Source of the DNA: Balanoglossus misakiensis
Lineage: Eukaryota > Hemichordata
Direction of reading: 5' to 3'
Length of the DNA stretch: 64,000 nt
NCBI GenBank assembly: GCA_040954595.2
Contig: CM082596.2
Coordinates: 4,092,001 to 4,156,000 of the forward strand
Shown here: piece after piece, positions 14,201 to 29,200 of the stretch
Layout: the number at the start of each line of letters is the position of its first letter
Position numbering within the stretch: position 1 is the first letter of the stretch
The notes under the pieces: generated by a model
The model's input: only the letters and a program-made list of their open reading frames with translations
Databases searched by the model: none
Told to the model about the DNA's origin: nothing
Made by a program: the position numbers and the translations under genes

Positions 14201-17200
14201 AGAATTCCACCTACTGTCTTTCAATGTCGTAAATTATGTACACCGCCAAGAAAGAATGCCTGAAAACCTGTAGTTCCTTTGTGGCCAACAGAGCATATCT
14301 GAAATCTGAGGAGAGGGAATATCGCGTGACACCGAGATCGCTCTGCAAGAAAACAAAGGAAATGTGCTTTAATGGTGATCTGGAACAAGTTCCTGGTTGC
14401 TGCCAAAAGACAATCCTGCAGGTATGAATTTTTCTGTGAAATAATCATATTACAGTTCATGCATCCATTACTTATATGCCTTTTTCAATAAGAGGGTGCC
14501 CATTCAAGATGAGGCGAAAACGAGGCCAGTACACCACAGAGTAAAAACGTTATCGTCTTGTGTATCGTCGGTACAAATTGTATCATATATGAACAAACCA
14601 GACGAGATCGAACAGTACTCTGTGGCTAACTGGCCTCGTTTTCGTGCCGTCGGCATGGAGATGACGCCATGTTTTTGAAAGGGCGCCTTCTTAACGAAAA
14701 AGGCGTATTGCTTCCAGACTTAACCTTGACACAAGTATTATCATTATGTAAACTTTCTAATTCCCAATCAGCTTTAGCTATGTTATGTTCACTTTAAACA
14801 ATGGACTTCCGGGAAATGATGATGGGGTGATCAGCATCCAACACCTAACTTTTACCTGTAATGTTACAATCATCTTTCCTCTAAGCCTACAACTGCACAA
14901 TTATCTATATGTAACTCAGAAGACTGTACTGGCTCCTGAAGCTAAACGCATGTTTGTGTAATTGGCCGAAAAGCCAGATGGCATTCTGCTCTTATGTGAC
15001 GACAGAGCTCGTACAATTTTAGTAAATTAGGCAAATGTTCCTGGGAAGTATATAGGTCGCTGGCAGGGTACGAATATTACATCACACATCAAAGCATTTT
15101 TGTGATCCGATTTTTTGTTTCTTTAAATGTCAAAGGTGGAAAACTCTCCCACTATTTTTAGAAAATGATAGAAAATGGCAGACTGGCTCTTCATTTTTTA
15201 ATATCTAGCCGTAAGGATTTCTTTCAATCGCTGTTCACTAATAATGTCAGACACACAGGAACCCTTGTGTAAATCTAAGCCCAGGTGAATTTGGTCTGGC
15301 GACTAAAAGTATAGGAAAAATACGAAATACATGAGAATTGGTGTCAAACTCATTTGGGTACAGCAGCTGTGATTAACTGTTGCAATAAATAAGAGAACAA
15401 ATGAGGACACATGTTCAAGTCCCCTGACAATTGATACATGGCTTTCAAGCAACGAACAGGTCAGAGTGTGCCCATGACTGAAATTGTTTCTACGGCTGAA
15501 TTATATTTCATTAGGGCCCCTGTTTGTCTTCGATTACAGGTTTAATTTTTCACTTCATTGTGCTAATGTACACATTAAGGAAATAAGGGTGGATATTGCC
15601 TGCCTGTATCGATCAGTCCCTGATTCCCCACATCAATAGTTTATTTTCTCCTATACTGGAGTTACATGGCCTATGGTGAATACTGGTGCAGAGCAGCTGC
15701 TCTTTTGCATAAACACTGCATTATGGATGACATCATTCCCAACAGGGCGCAAAAGATGTGAAAGTAAAAAGGAGGCTTGATAGACAGAGGAATGATAACA
15801 AAATTTAGGGCAGGAAGTGGCCATCTAATATGATATGAATGTATACCCCTTCCTTCACTTACAAAAAATGAGATTAAGTATAAATGTGCCTAAGTTTACT
15901 ATTTTCTGTGCCTTTCCTCTTAAAAACGCGCTTTATCTGACATGGGTTAAAGTTGTATGCCTCGAGAGTCAGCAAGTCGATGAAAACTGAAATATGCATA
16001 AATTGGCCTATTTGGTGGGCAGGGACATCATGATTTAGTCAATCCACAGGGTAGGAATGTTACATTTCTGACTGATACTTATCACCACTCTTGATGAATT
16101 AATCTTGATTGAAATCAGGATACAGGTTACAAATACGGCTGATAGCCCCAAGTTGCAAATAAAACGAAATACATTGTATAAAAGCGATGAAGATCAAATG
16201 GATTAGCGCACCATTTGTGCACTCCAGTCCATAACGCCTACGCTAATGCCTTACAATCTGTAATGACCGTGCTGGAAATGTTTTAATTGATTTGCACTGA
16301 TGGAATATCGGCACTCACAGAAAGAGCCAGAATGCCCCTCTCATTGACTCGACACTATTTCAGAATCCGTTTGAAAACATCGATAAAGACACAAGTGCAT
16401 GCCTCGGTCAACAAATCTTGTTTGCTCGTAGGGATGTTATCACACAGAAGACTCCTAAGAATACCTTAGCAAACATCTGTAAACTGCTTTATAGCAAGAC
16501 TGTTTCTTGTAAAGTAAATGTCAATGTGGATTTGGAGACCTGTATGGCCCTTCTTTTGAAAGCCCATTCCACCTTTACTACATACCGTACGTGTACATAC
16601 ACACCATCTGCTAGCAATGATTCATTCACAAAGTATGTCCAAGACGTACATGTCTGAACATTTTGTTTTCTGTAAGATATATATTTAGTTTCTGCTTTAA
16701 AATAACTTTTAACCTTCTGGACATGACTAAGCTCAGAAGAAAATGTCCTTAAAGGGTTAAGCCATTGATTTTGGTAACATTTGTTCTGAATCAATAATTT
16801 CCAGATGTCTCTGTGATAATTTCTGAAATACTGCATGACATGAGATATAATTGCAAGGCAACTTTCTCAGCTATTAAATCCAGCGAGAATCAGAGAAAAA
16901 CAGTCTTGATCATACAATTTCTGTAGGTACATGTTTGTGGATCATATAGATCAGCATGAATTGCCAGTACTGTAGTTATAAAAGACAACTATTTTTTTCT
17001 CTTTCCCCTGGGAACATAACAATTAATTGGAAAGCATGACAATTAATGAGTGAAAGAAATATTTACGGGTGGTAACAAAAATGTTCACAAGCTGTTCTGA
17101 AGGTATATAACAAAAAAAGATGTACTATTATACAAAATACAATTACATTTGCAGCTCCTCAAAATGGAGCCTGCCTATAAAACCCATCTGTAATTGACCA

Positions 17201-20200
17201 TCAATCAAGCAATGAAATGCGTCGTGCAGCACACATCTGTACACCCAGCAGATAACACAAAAATATGCCTCCATTAATTTCCAATGATCGTGTGGAGCAC
17301 ATCGCCTCTTTTTCTACGTGTTCTGTGTCCACACCATTAATTTTCGCTAGTCAAATTTCGCACTGTCGTAATCTATATTTATGGCACTACACGATCGCAA
17401 GAACTCCAACAGCATGTACGTATACTCATAAAGGAAAGTTAAATGACCAGGCATGGTTGAGGACATAATTAGAAGGGTGCTACAGTGGTAAAATAGTGCC
17501 GAGCTACTTGTTACATTTCACAAAGCACCTGCCCTTTTGGTATTCTTAACAACCATAGCCCAAGTATGTGTCACTATCAATTTTGATGCAATCTATCTCT
17601 TCTGAACTGACGAGCCAAGAAAAGAACATGAATGCACTTAGGCTCTTTTTCGATGCGCTCAAACAATTTCACTGTCTGGTGTTTATAGCTCTGTCGTTTA
17701 ATACATGTAGATGCCCAATTCAAAAGATGCACTTCAAGAGATATACTAGTATTGATTAATGAAACCTACCAAAGTTCTGTTGTCAAGAAGCGTATGAGTC
17801 TTATTCGTCTCAGTTGACAGCCACAGCAAATCTCCTTTGTCATCCCGAAATGCAAATGATTCATCTATATCCAAAAGAAATGATTATAGTTAGCATTACA
17901 AAGTGATCTTTCCACACAAATAACAGACACGTCAAACATAACAGATCGATTTTGAAATTTCACTGCAGTTATACACCTGTATCTTGCAGGTGTATCCTCC
18001 TATGAGATATGCTGTGTATGATCTCATTCAATAAGGTATGGCAAGCACAAAATGTTTTTGTGTAACAAAATTTGCTGTATGTATATCTCAAAATCCTGAT
18101 ATGTGAACTGCAGCACGTTATATATAATAGTCAGTAAAATGTGCGTGGGAATAATCCAGGTATTGGCTTGAGTGCTGGTGTACAAGTTCTGAAATTCTCA
18201 GACCATAAAATAGACATATATTGGCGTGACGCCTTTACAAACTTGACCCTTACCGTTGACCCAGGCACCAGCCACGAGTCTTGGTTTCATCTCGGGGTCA
18301 AACATGTCCTCGAAGGTGAACTTGTTTAACGTTTCAAACTCTAAACCTATGAAAGTAAGACAAAACCGCCAGGAAAGAAGAACACAAAAGGCAGAAGAAA
18401 AAGGAGAGAGTAGAGAGAAAAAAACAGAAACAAAACAGAAGGAAGAGAGAGAGAGAGAGAAAACGGTTGGGCTTTCGTTAGTGGTCAGTGTCACACCCAT
18501 GCATGTCATTCAGTACACACGATGGAAATCGCATTCCAGTGCCCTAGTCTTATTAATACTCCACAAATTTGGTCAAAACTATGAACAATTGGAACATTGA
18601 TATATAAAAGTGTTATTTAGCTTTTAGTTTTGGGTGCGAACTGTCTGCAAATTAATATTTTTTGGAGTGGGGGTGGGGAAATTGGTTCAATTTTCAAAAG
18701 AACAAAGTTGCTAACTTTTGAAATTTTAGGGATTAGATATCCATTTTATGAGAGTTTTTTTTATGTTTTCTGAACATTCTGAATTATCATTTTAAGTCTT
18801 CAGAGATGTGTTTTGAATATTCACAGTGTTAGAAGTCGGGCTCTACAAATAGATGGTGCAGTGAGCTTTTAGTGGACAGGACAACAATAGGTCAGCATCG
18901 AACATAAACAAAAATAACCGAATGTCAAAAGATAGCAACTTTTGTCCCTTCAAAGGCATAGCTGACAAAACTTCGGTTGATGAAGCATGTGAAAGTCAGG
19001 CAGGGTAGGACAGCTGTTGTTGGAAATTGCGGAACTGGGGGCAAAATGCTTATTAGTAAAAGTATTTTTCAATATTTTGTAAGAGTTTCATTCTCTCTTT
19101 TTTTTTTAAAACTATGCGGGAGTTCAAACTAACATGCAAGCTAAACAGTGCTACGTACTTTGCTGAACAAGAAACCTGCAATCAGACCTAAATATGAATA
19201 GCATTGTGAGCACAATAATGGCCTACATGTCTAGCACATTAGTCCTAACATGAATAACACCGCATGTATTGATGGACCGCTGCATACACTAACAAACAGT
19301 AAAATTAAGCCAATTGTGTTAGCTGGTACATACATGGATATGTTACGCACAGTGTCTGTGTAACCTTTGCTGCCCAGGATATACTGCCCAGATTGTGTTT
19401 TACGTATTTAAAACTTAATCTGTGAGTATTTACACAAACCCAAAAGAGTCAATGCTATTTGTGCATTTATATTCAGTTATCAGTGGTTTTCCCGTGAGTT
19501 TTTTTGCAAGACAGCCAGTTCCTCAATGTGTGCAAAGCATGTTTCTGAAAATACTCGCAATGCACAGCTTGGCACCAAGCGAGTTTTGACTTTTGGTCGA
19601 AACACAAGCTATCAATTCTTCCTTCGCATTTCTCATTTAATGTTTCCATCTGGCCTTATGCAAATGGTGCAATTGGCCATCTTTCTCATTAAAATCAGAT
19701 TGCCACTAGAGAAGAATGATTGGAGAAATTAACTCTGGAAATCAGGCATGTTCCTGAACTTCTGCAGGGCAGATGTAATCATTAAGGTTTTTAATAACCA
19801 GATACCTGAAATCAGTGATAATTTTAATTGAAATAGAAAATGGAGGTGACGTCACAGCTTGTTATATTTTGCATCTTTAAACATTCAATAGACCCATGCT
19901 TTGAAATGAAGAACTGGTATGGCTTGACTGTCAGTGTGGGTGGGTCCCTATAACAGAAAGCGTTTAGTAAAACCTTACAAGGATGCCAATAGTTAAGCCA
20001 TTTGAGAAAATTGAAAATTATTCCACAGATAGACCTTGAGGAGGCTGTTGGGAAAAATAAGTTACCATAAAAACCTTCGCCACCAACACATGAAACCGAC
20101 ATGCAGTTACTATGGTTACAGTCACATGCACCTGATCACATGACACAATCGAATTTTAATAGTGACGGAAGAGACTGAAACTGTGGTACAGGTAACACGG

Positions 20201-23200
20201 ATCTGAACTTCTGAAATTTAACAGTACATACTCCAAGTCGGTTCTTTGTTAGTAGTGTTTTTTAACATAAAGTAGCAAAAGTATTCATTTACGATTAAGG
20301 TTACAACATATACGAGAAAGACTGAGAAAATCTGGAGACATGGAAAATCTTACTTACTCACAAGAAATGTAATTGCAGCACATTTAGGAGTGTTCACGAA
20401 AAGATTTGGAAAAAAAAGAGAATTAATTAGGCCACTCAGGTTTAGTAGTGACCTGGAAAAGGATTTTGGTGAAACTGTTGATTTATATTAATTTGTTTTG
20501 TTGGTGTATTTGGAAAAAGAGGAAAAAAGGTTGAAAAGAGCAAGTTCGTAATAAAAAATAAGTGGAAATATGAAGGGAAAAGTGGTACAATTTAAAAGTA
20601 AACTTTTGGGATATATTTTAAATATTTTTTTCTATTTGTTCCTTTTCTGTTTTAATTAGCACCTATATTTTTAAGTAAAAATCTACCCTTTCTAGTATTT
20701 GCCATGTGAACTCACAAAACAGAAGCAAATGCCATAATGAGAAATCCTATTTTTTCACGTTGTACTAAAAAAGATGAAATCTTGCAAACTGCAATGCCAA
20801 CTCGCTTCTGGACAGATCAGAGAAACGTGTGAAGTTTAATGAGTCAGAAATTGATCACTTCCCAATTATTGAGTTACTGCGACTAAAGTACGAAGTTTAC
20901 AATGGAGATACGAAAAGCCGCACCAGCAAATGCAAATGAGTTGCTTTTCATTCATCCAATTACCCGGACAGGTGGCAGGAAGCCAGTATTTGATGCAAGT
21001 CATGACACTATTGAAGGTGATAGCCTGCATTAGTACGCTACGAGATGGCAACACCTTTCCCACACAATTGCTGCTCTAAATTCGCCTTCTCAAAGCGTCT
21101 GTTTCTTTTCACGTTTCTGTTTATATCCCAGGTACTATTTCGATACAGTGTACATGACAATCACATTTGCAAATAAATTGAACGATCGCTTTGAGTGGTC
21201 TCTGGCTGCTAATGATCGATATCGTCTTATCTGTAGGATAAATTTCTAATGTAAAGACCTGTGGATGGCGAATAAATTTTCCACTTGTTAGGCCAATATG
21301 TGGCAGTCTATCTGCCTACTTGCTTTGCATTGAAATGGAATACAATTAACAACAAATTCCTTGCCGTGGCGTATTTCATTTACTGACTGGTGGTGATCAG
21401 CATACATGAAGGTCTTTTATGAGTAAAGCATTTGTTTTGTAACCTCTGATAGGATTATCATATGGATGATTATTTTGAGAGGAATGGGTACTTCAGCCTA
21501 TTAAAACCCAAACTTTGAACTTTCAACAATTAGTTTAAAATAGTAAAGTGGGAGAAACTCTCCAGTTTAAAGTACAACAGACAGATCATCTCTGTTTGTT
21601 GACTGCGTTCATTCATTTTTACATATACATGTAAAACAATATGGCAACAAATAATCCATGAGTATATTTTCCCTTTCACTGATACATTTTAAGGGCGCAT
21701 GCACATTCTGTTCACTAATCTCTACTGTGTTCTTTGTGGCTTATAAGTTTCCTGCCTCGTGCCAATTAAAAGGAAAGAAAAAAAACTCGCATACACACAC
21801 GAAGGTTTTAATTGGGCAGTATATTTTCTCAGCTCATCAACTGGCTGAGAATCTCCAGAGGGAAAAGTAACCTTTGAAATGCCCCTTAACCCTGTCAAAG
21901 TAGTGCGAGGAAAACTTGCAGTCAACAGTACCCAAAGACGGGCAAACCTGGATGTTTTGGGGGAAAGCAGACCCTTAAGGCAAACATTCCTCTAATTGGT
22001 TCCGAGAAAGTACCTCTTGATATTTAAGCTTGGTTGTGTAGTTTTAATTTCGTCAGGAAAGTAGCGGGAGGTGGCAAGAGGTGCTTCAGAAACCCACGCG
22101 TAACAATGGCATCATGGGTGACTGTCTATCCTAGCCAGAAAACAACATGACTGTACGAAATTAGTTTTCTTCTGACTTAAATCAGCAGCCACTTTTAATT
22201 TTACTGGTGAATAGAATTGTCACAAGGCTTTTCTCTCTTAAACTTCTCGAATACTGATTACAAACTTGCAGATTACGAGGCACAGAAATGAAAAAAAAAG
22301 ATTCGAAGAGAGAAAATAATAATTTTCCCAGATGCCTTACAAAGTCTCAAGAAGCTGTTGCGGGCTTACGGATTTTGAGATTTAGAGAATTATATTGCTG
22401 TGTGCAGCAAATTGGAATTTTCTGTTCATATCTTGCAAGATGTTGATTAGCCAACAGTGGTGAGGTTGTGTGATTACCCAGTAATGCGGAGATGTGTTGA
22501 TGCTGTATGGAATCGCTTTGAGAGCTTTAGCATTAAAACTTACCACGGCTTAATCGCAGAGCGAAGAAACGTTACCTTAGAAATGAATACCAGTTGCCCG
22601 TTCAAACAAAACATTTTGACAGTTTTGGAAATTTTTAAACTGATGACATAGCAAAGCTGAGCTAGAAATGTTCAATGTATTTTGGCATTCACTAGCATCA
22701 CTGGTTTGTCCACAATTCTGATTTCTCCATGTGTGGAAGATGAGAAGAAGACTCCCAACTGAGTTAGCAGTTCAGCGCTTTCTCTTATTGTGAAAAAAAA
22801 CAGCCAGCGGAGCTGAGGCTTCTGAAATATCACCACAATCACAGACGGACCCCTATATCATTTTCAAATGGGGAAAACAAGACGCGATGATATACCCCAC
22901 AGTCATCTATTCAGTAGGGCATCCATAGATAAAACTTTTTCCATCAACCAGAAAATTGAACATGCAAGATAGCTAACACTCAGCCAGCGCTCGGGGCCAT
23001 CTGCGTAAAGAATAATGGAACCGGGCAAGATGGTCCTTGTGAGATTTTTATCTGTGGAATGAATACTGTGGCTTTACATCCCCCTTTCTCAAAATGTAAT
23101 ATTTTTTCTTCAGTAATCACAGAATTGAAACAGCCCTCAATCAGTTGATATTATTACAACACAAAGTCTCCAGTAATCCTCCAACCAAAGGGAAGTTGTA

Positions 23201-26200
23201 AGTTTCCTCTAAAGCTGACACTCAATCCAGTCATGGCAGTATTGTACGTTTCTGAATACTGAGTCTCAATGGTTTAGAATTCTTCTAAATCATATTTCCT
23301 TGCACTCAAGGGTCTAACGTATATGATGTTTCTGATATTATTCATACTGAGAATTCAACAAATTTTAATGGACAAAATAACCTCTCAATAGCAAACAACT
23401 GGACATTTTAATAAGCAAAGTATCTGACCCTGGTAGTAAGCCAAATTTCACTCCACCGTCATCTGTTTGCAAATTCATTTACAAGCATGTTCCATCAGGC
23501 AATTCAGTGTAATTTAATTTTAATCACATTAAGGTGACTGCAATTTGTTATTGATTTCCGGTAAAATTTGTTGAAGTGGATTTAACAACGTACGCCTAAG
23601 TCCCAACATGTCTGCCTGTGTTTACATTTACTGAACAAATTTAATGAAGCTTACAAAAGTTCAGATGGATTGGATGAATTTCAATCTACTGAATGAGCAG
23701 GCAGACATGTCTAAGCATGAAATTATCGATTTATGCAGCGGAATTTTGAGGCATGTTTACCGTTAAATTAGTTATTGAATACGTATACACTGCAAATGTT
23801 ACAAATATTGAAATAATACCAAATGCTTTATTGTGTATCAATCCATACTTTGATCCCTGTCTCCTGAGTACATAACATCATACGAGATAATCACCATTGT
23901 GAATATTCTATTTTTCTTCTGGACAGCCAGCATTTTTGTGTGAAAACACTAAAAATAATTTTTTGCTTCATTCATCTGTCAATCGAAAACACTGCCGCAA
24001 CAAACAATGTCGACAGAGCAGCGTCACCACGGTAATTAATTCTTGATACTTGAACTAAATTACTCCCCAAGCTTCAGATAATATTCCCTCGTCGTTAGCT
24101 AGAGTCACAAAGCGACAGAGGCCGATTCGAGGTAGTGAAATTAAGACAGAAACGTCATGTAAATGTTCAAATACCAACAACAAAGTGTAAACTTTTCAAC
24201 ATTTATAGATGTCAGATATGACAGAACATAGAAAACAGTGTTTTTTAGGATCTACATATATACTGTATTAATTAAAAATCTATTTTTATGAAATTATTCT
24301 TCATTTTTATTCATTTCAAGATACCTTCCTTGTAAATATTTCTCAATATCATTCCTTTTTTCAGTTTTTTTCCCTTGGTGACCTTTACAGCAAAAATGTC
24401 GGAACAAAACGCGATCTAGCACAATACACTCGTTAAATTTGACCTTTGGCCCGATAACAACACATTAGTCATATGTGATTATACATGGCATTTTAAGTTA
24501 ATGGCTGATTGGACTCGATAAATGATATCATAATTTTAATGACATCATTCCGATAAATTTGAAGAATGAGGTTTTTCATATTTTATGAATACATACAAAA
24601 TACCCTATTGTCGTTTATTCCATGGCAACGGCCAATCAAATTGTACCACTTCAGAATCAGAAGACCGTGAACACTTTCATAAATATTTGCGACCATATTT
24701 CTACTCGTCTACCCGTACCTACATTTCCATGTGTCACTCAGTACACATTTTTTCCCCTATAAAAGACTGCTCAATATCCTTCCCAAACAAAATAACTAAT
24801 TATAAAAACCCACTGGCAAAAATTTCTTTGGTTATAATTCACAGAACTTTTCATCGTGTGTTTTCAATTTTTCAGCAAATTTACTCACTAATAAAAGCTT
24901 GTACATTCTGAAGATTCATTCCCTAGAGGAATCTATTGTAATGAGAATGTTTGGAATTTATTGCTCTAATCCTCAAGAAAAAATGAACACTCGTTTTGTC
25001 TTATTTGGCACAAGTTATGACACATTTAAATTTGCATAGGGGGCTAGGGACTGCGGACTTTTCTAGCTTAAAGCCATCCATAAACTAGAACAAAAAGTCA
25101 GAATGATGGCAACTTTTCGTTTAGAATTGTTATACAATATCTGCAAAACCTAAGCAATGTAAATTGTTAATTTTGTTGATGTTGATTTTTCCAAACTGTA
25201 AGACCATGCAGGTTTAGGGCTAACATTCTTTTTCATCATTTTAAAAATAATTTGTAAACAAAAGTTAGAGAAAGTACACCAGAAGGGTAGGTTGAGAGTT
25301 TGAGGACAGAACACTGTCACAGAGAGAAGTCAGGAAACTGTAAAAACAAGACTGGACAAATAAATGCGGAGGACACAACATAAACGTATGATCCATAGAT
25401 GCATGCAACTCAGTAACACACCGCCGCACCAAATACATTCCGTATTTTGATCCCACTGCGGGAATATCCACCATTTCGTATGCTTTTCCCCATAAACAAA
25501 GTCGTATACTTACTTTCATCGGAATGAAAAAAAATCTGGTTTCAATGGAATGTAAAAGAACGGAACCTGCAAATTTGGTTCGTGCTACAGAGCATCATGG
25601 GATTGCATGACCTTTGAACCCAAATGATATGGGAGACGGTCGACAGGACAGGAACTATGAGTGTGTATCAGTGTATGCGTCTGTGTGGATCGACCACACC
25701 ATGAGAACAGAGAACATGTATGGTGACATCATGACAAATAGAACAACATTTATTCAGAGACTACAGAAACACAGCAAAGATAAAGAACTAGTACATGATC
25801 AGCACTGTAACATTGTAAACTACATCCAAATGAGACCAGAAATTGCTTTTTCTGGTGATTTGAAACTGACCACTGACAGTGTAGTTTTGATCCCTGTGTA
25901 AAATTTGAGAAGAGTTGTACAACAGTCAATTTTACACACGGACCAAAAATACATTTTTGGGAAGTCATCTTTTGTAACAGACAAATCTTATACTGACAAA
26001 CTTTTTCAGATCTTGCTGAATATGAAAACCACATTGATCATTTCAAATTCTCCATACTTACTTTCTGATTGACTTAAATCTGACACAAATCATGCAGATT
26101 CACATCAATACAAATATTGTAAATGACGTGAATGCATGATTATGTGACAGGATATCTCAAGAAACAGTGAAAAAAAATCAAGTGATTAGAATTGATGTTA

Positions 26201-29200
26201 CCTGGCGACGAGAGCTTGACAGCGACTGCTACGCATGAAATGATTACAATAATGACAAGCAATGCTATGATTATTCCACGCCAGTTGCGCTGAGTGGGGT
26301 TACTGCCGACAAGCTCCTGAAATAAAGCATAGCAATAACAACTCGGTCAGAAACTTATTGCAGTTTTATGATGACGTACGTCTGTTCCATAACAACTCAA
26401 AAATTACCTAAAATATACAAAGTTCATCATTACATATCCGTTCTTGTGTGCAACAGTGACTTTCAAGCCTACAGACATTCGTGTAGGGTACACACATATA
26501 CATACATTGTTCATGCATACATACATGTACCTGTACATACCGTATATATCGGTACATAACACACATATACCCTACCTACGTACCGTATGTATTAAGTCCA
26601 TGAAATGTTTATTTCACCTACCCTAATGACTACTGTACATGTGTGTTTAGAACTGTCACAACCACAGTCACTCACTCCTGCTGCAACCATGTTGCAGCTG
26701 AAATTTGGCAATGCCAAGTACTTACATACATCATACCATACATGTATGCTATTGCCTGCATGCATACTGTAGGGGATAGGGGTCGTCTTACAGATGGGCA
26801 AGCTACTTAGTTGTAATGCATAATTACTCCACCTACATTGTATATGATTATAACTCTGGGGACTACAACCACAGGAAGGGTAATAACTTAGGGATCAATT
26901 AGTGATTAACAAGTATCTCAGCAATGTCCAATTAATTTGCAAACTGGTCATATCTGTCGCTGGTATCAGGAAAACTAACAATAGTGGTTGAATTAGGTAT
27001 TTAAGGGTGTGAAACTGAACATCCGATGACACTTTCCCCCGCTGAGAACAAATTAACGCAGACCAACTGCTTAATTATCTATTTTGAATTGGCTTTTTCA
27101 TGCAAAGTTGGTACACCAAATGAAAATTTGTAAAATTGGCTAATTTGTCCTCTGTCTTTATCGATACCAAGTATACAATGTGTTATGACAAACGCAAGTT
27201 TTTTAGGTGAATATAACTAAATTTTACTGATTTGTTGGCAAATGTCGGCAGTATGTTTAAATTGCATGTGATTCTTAATCATAAAACTGAAAACTCTCAT
27301 TTTCACCATCAAAAGACAAAATGCACATTAAGACCGACGACCCTCTCTGTGCTATTTTACAAAGCAAAACTACCAGAACAACATCATTTTGACAACTTTT
27401 ATGTGAGCATAATTTTTCAACCGCAATCATCTCATTCTTTGAGTAAGTGTCAATAAACATTTACACTGCCCTTCAAACCATTTATCCCAAATATATAGTT
27501 TCAATTCATGACTGGATTAACGCAAATAACTTTACGATAATAAACACGGCCATTTATTGTGAAAAGTAATGTTCTTTGGGATTTGACCGAAACAGGCCGT
27601 GTTTCATTTTCATTGGCAGGATGTCACATTACTACGCAACCCCGTCAGTTATAGGCTCTAAATCATCATAAAATGGCTCACCATCAGCGAAATATTGATC
27701 TCAGTTGACTATTCTCGACATTTTTCCATTTTGAAAACTGCCTAAAATCAAACAACTAGATTGGTATTTTTATTATTTGTGTGTGTAGAAAGCTGCCTTG
27801 ACCAAATAACAATTAATCTTGAGCAAATTCAATGGTAATTTGCTGAAAACTGAACACAGTATGACGTATTTGCCGAGTTGCCGTGAGGTCTGAGAGCAAT
27901 ATGATGTCAGCATAGGAGCCTCTCTGCCTGAGACTATTATGTATGACAAATATGATAAACACGATAGATTCATTTAAAAGAATATTGGGATAATGCCTCA
28001 GAGATCCAGTTCTGAGAACATAAAACCAATCTTTTAAACACGACTCACTTCCCTTTCCAAAGTTGAATCTGAAACCAGGAGGTGTTACCTTGTCAGCTGG
28101 CGGCTTATGTGATCATATCACTTTCATTCTCAATAATGTATCAATATGGTTAAAAATAAGAAAATGAATTGTTCATTAAATAAAAATTCAGATTTCTCAT
28201 TTTTAGTTTTCCAAATCAACTGTACTAGCCAAGTATGACCAAATGATGTCTATCAAAACTGGATAAGGAAAATTCAACTTTTGTGACTGAAGAGAATTTT
28301 TGTATAATGAATATAATGACAGTTATGACCGAAATCTGAAATCAGGAGATGTTACCTTGTCAGCTAGCAGCTTATGTGACCATATCACTTTCATTCTCAA
28401 TAATGTATCAATATGGTTAAAAATAAGAAAATGAATTGTTCATTAAATAAAACTTCAGATTTCTCATTTGATGTTTTCCAAATCAACTGTAAGTATGACC
28501 AAACGATGTCTATCAAAACTGGATAATGAAAATTCAACTTTTGTGACTGAAGAGAATTTTTGTATAATGAATATAATGACAGTTATGACCGTCATCCCAT
28601 ATTAAAGAAACCCTGTATCTGATTACAAGCTGATAATACGCTCTATTTTTTCAAAAGCAAGGAGAAAATGCTCTGACACTGCTGAAAGGGTTATTAAGGA
28701 ACTCTGCGGGACTTCGACTCCGATATGAATCCTAACATTTTCCTCATTTTTGCAAAATAAGACCAGGTAATGTTCTGGGTTCCTGGTGGTTTTCATCCTG
28801 TAGGGAGTCATTTTTATAGCTTTTTATTATTAGTAGCTAGTTGCCTGCTGTGAGATGGGTTTCATTTTTATTTATAGTCAGGCCAAATAAAAAGTCGCCC
28901 CTATTTTTCAAAGTTCACCAGTGCTGCCTGCTATAAAAAACTGTCAATACTATACTTAATTGGAAAGGTTCAAATGCAAGGACATGTTGTGTATGTACAT
29001 ATGCGTCTTATAAAGCTTCAATTTGTCGTATTTTTAAAAACTATATAATGAGATGCACCAATTTGATGGTGGTGGGATTTCAGGTGAAAAACGCCAAAAA
29101 GGAGACAATTCCTTATATTAACACATACGGTATATTATACCACTTCACTTCGCACCCATGGTACAAATGGTACAACCCAGTATAAATAATCCCTCTTCGT

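Larger units (their letters stand above)
18347..26201 (-). other. Intron 2, largest intron
   Basis: 7.9 kb separating the membrane exon from the ectodomain. Near its 3' end is a purine-rich (plus strand) tract; at 23.6-23.7 kb lies a short inverted repeat. Otherwise AT-rich with no recognised element or coding sequence. Confidence 0.7.

Noticed and set aside
16489-16836. 115-codon minus-strand frame in intron 4, considered as the missing propeller exon
   Set aside because: It lacks the RHS and YSxSxD motifs. The true exon was found at 14215-14342 with matching phases and motifs.
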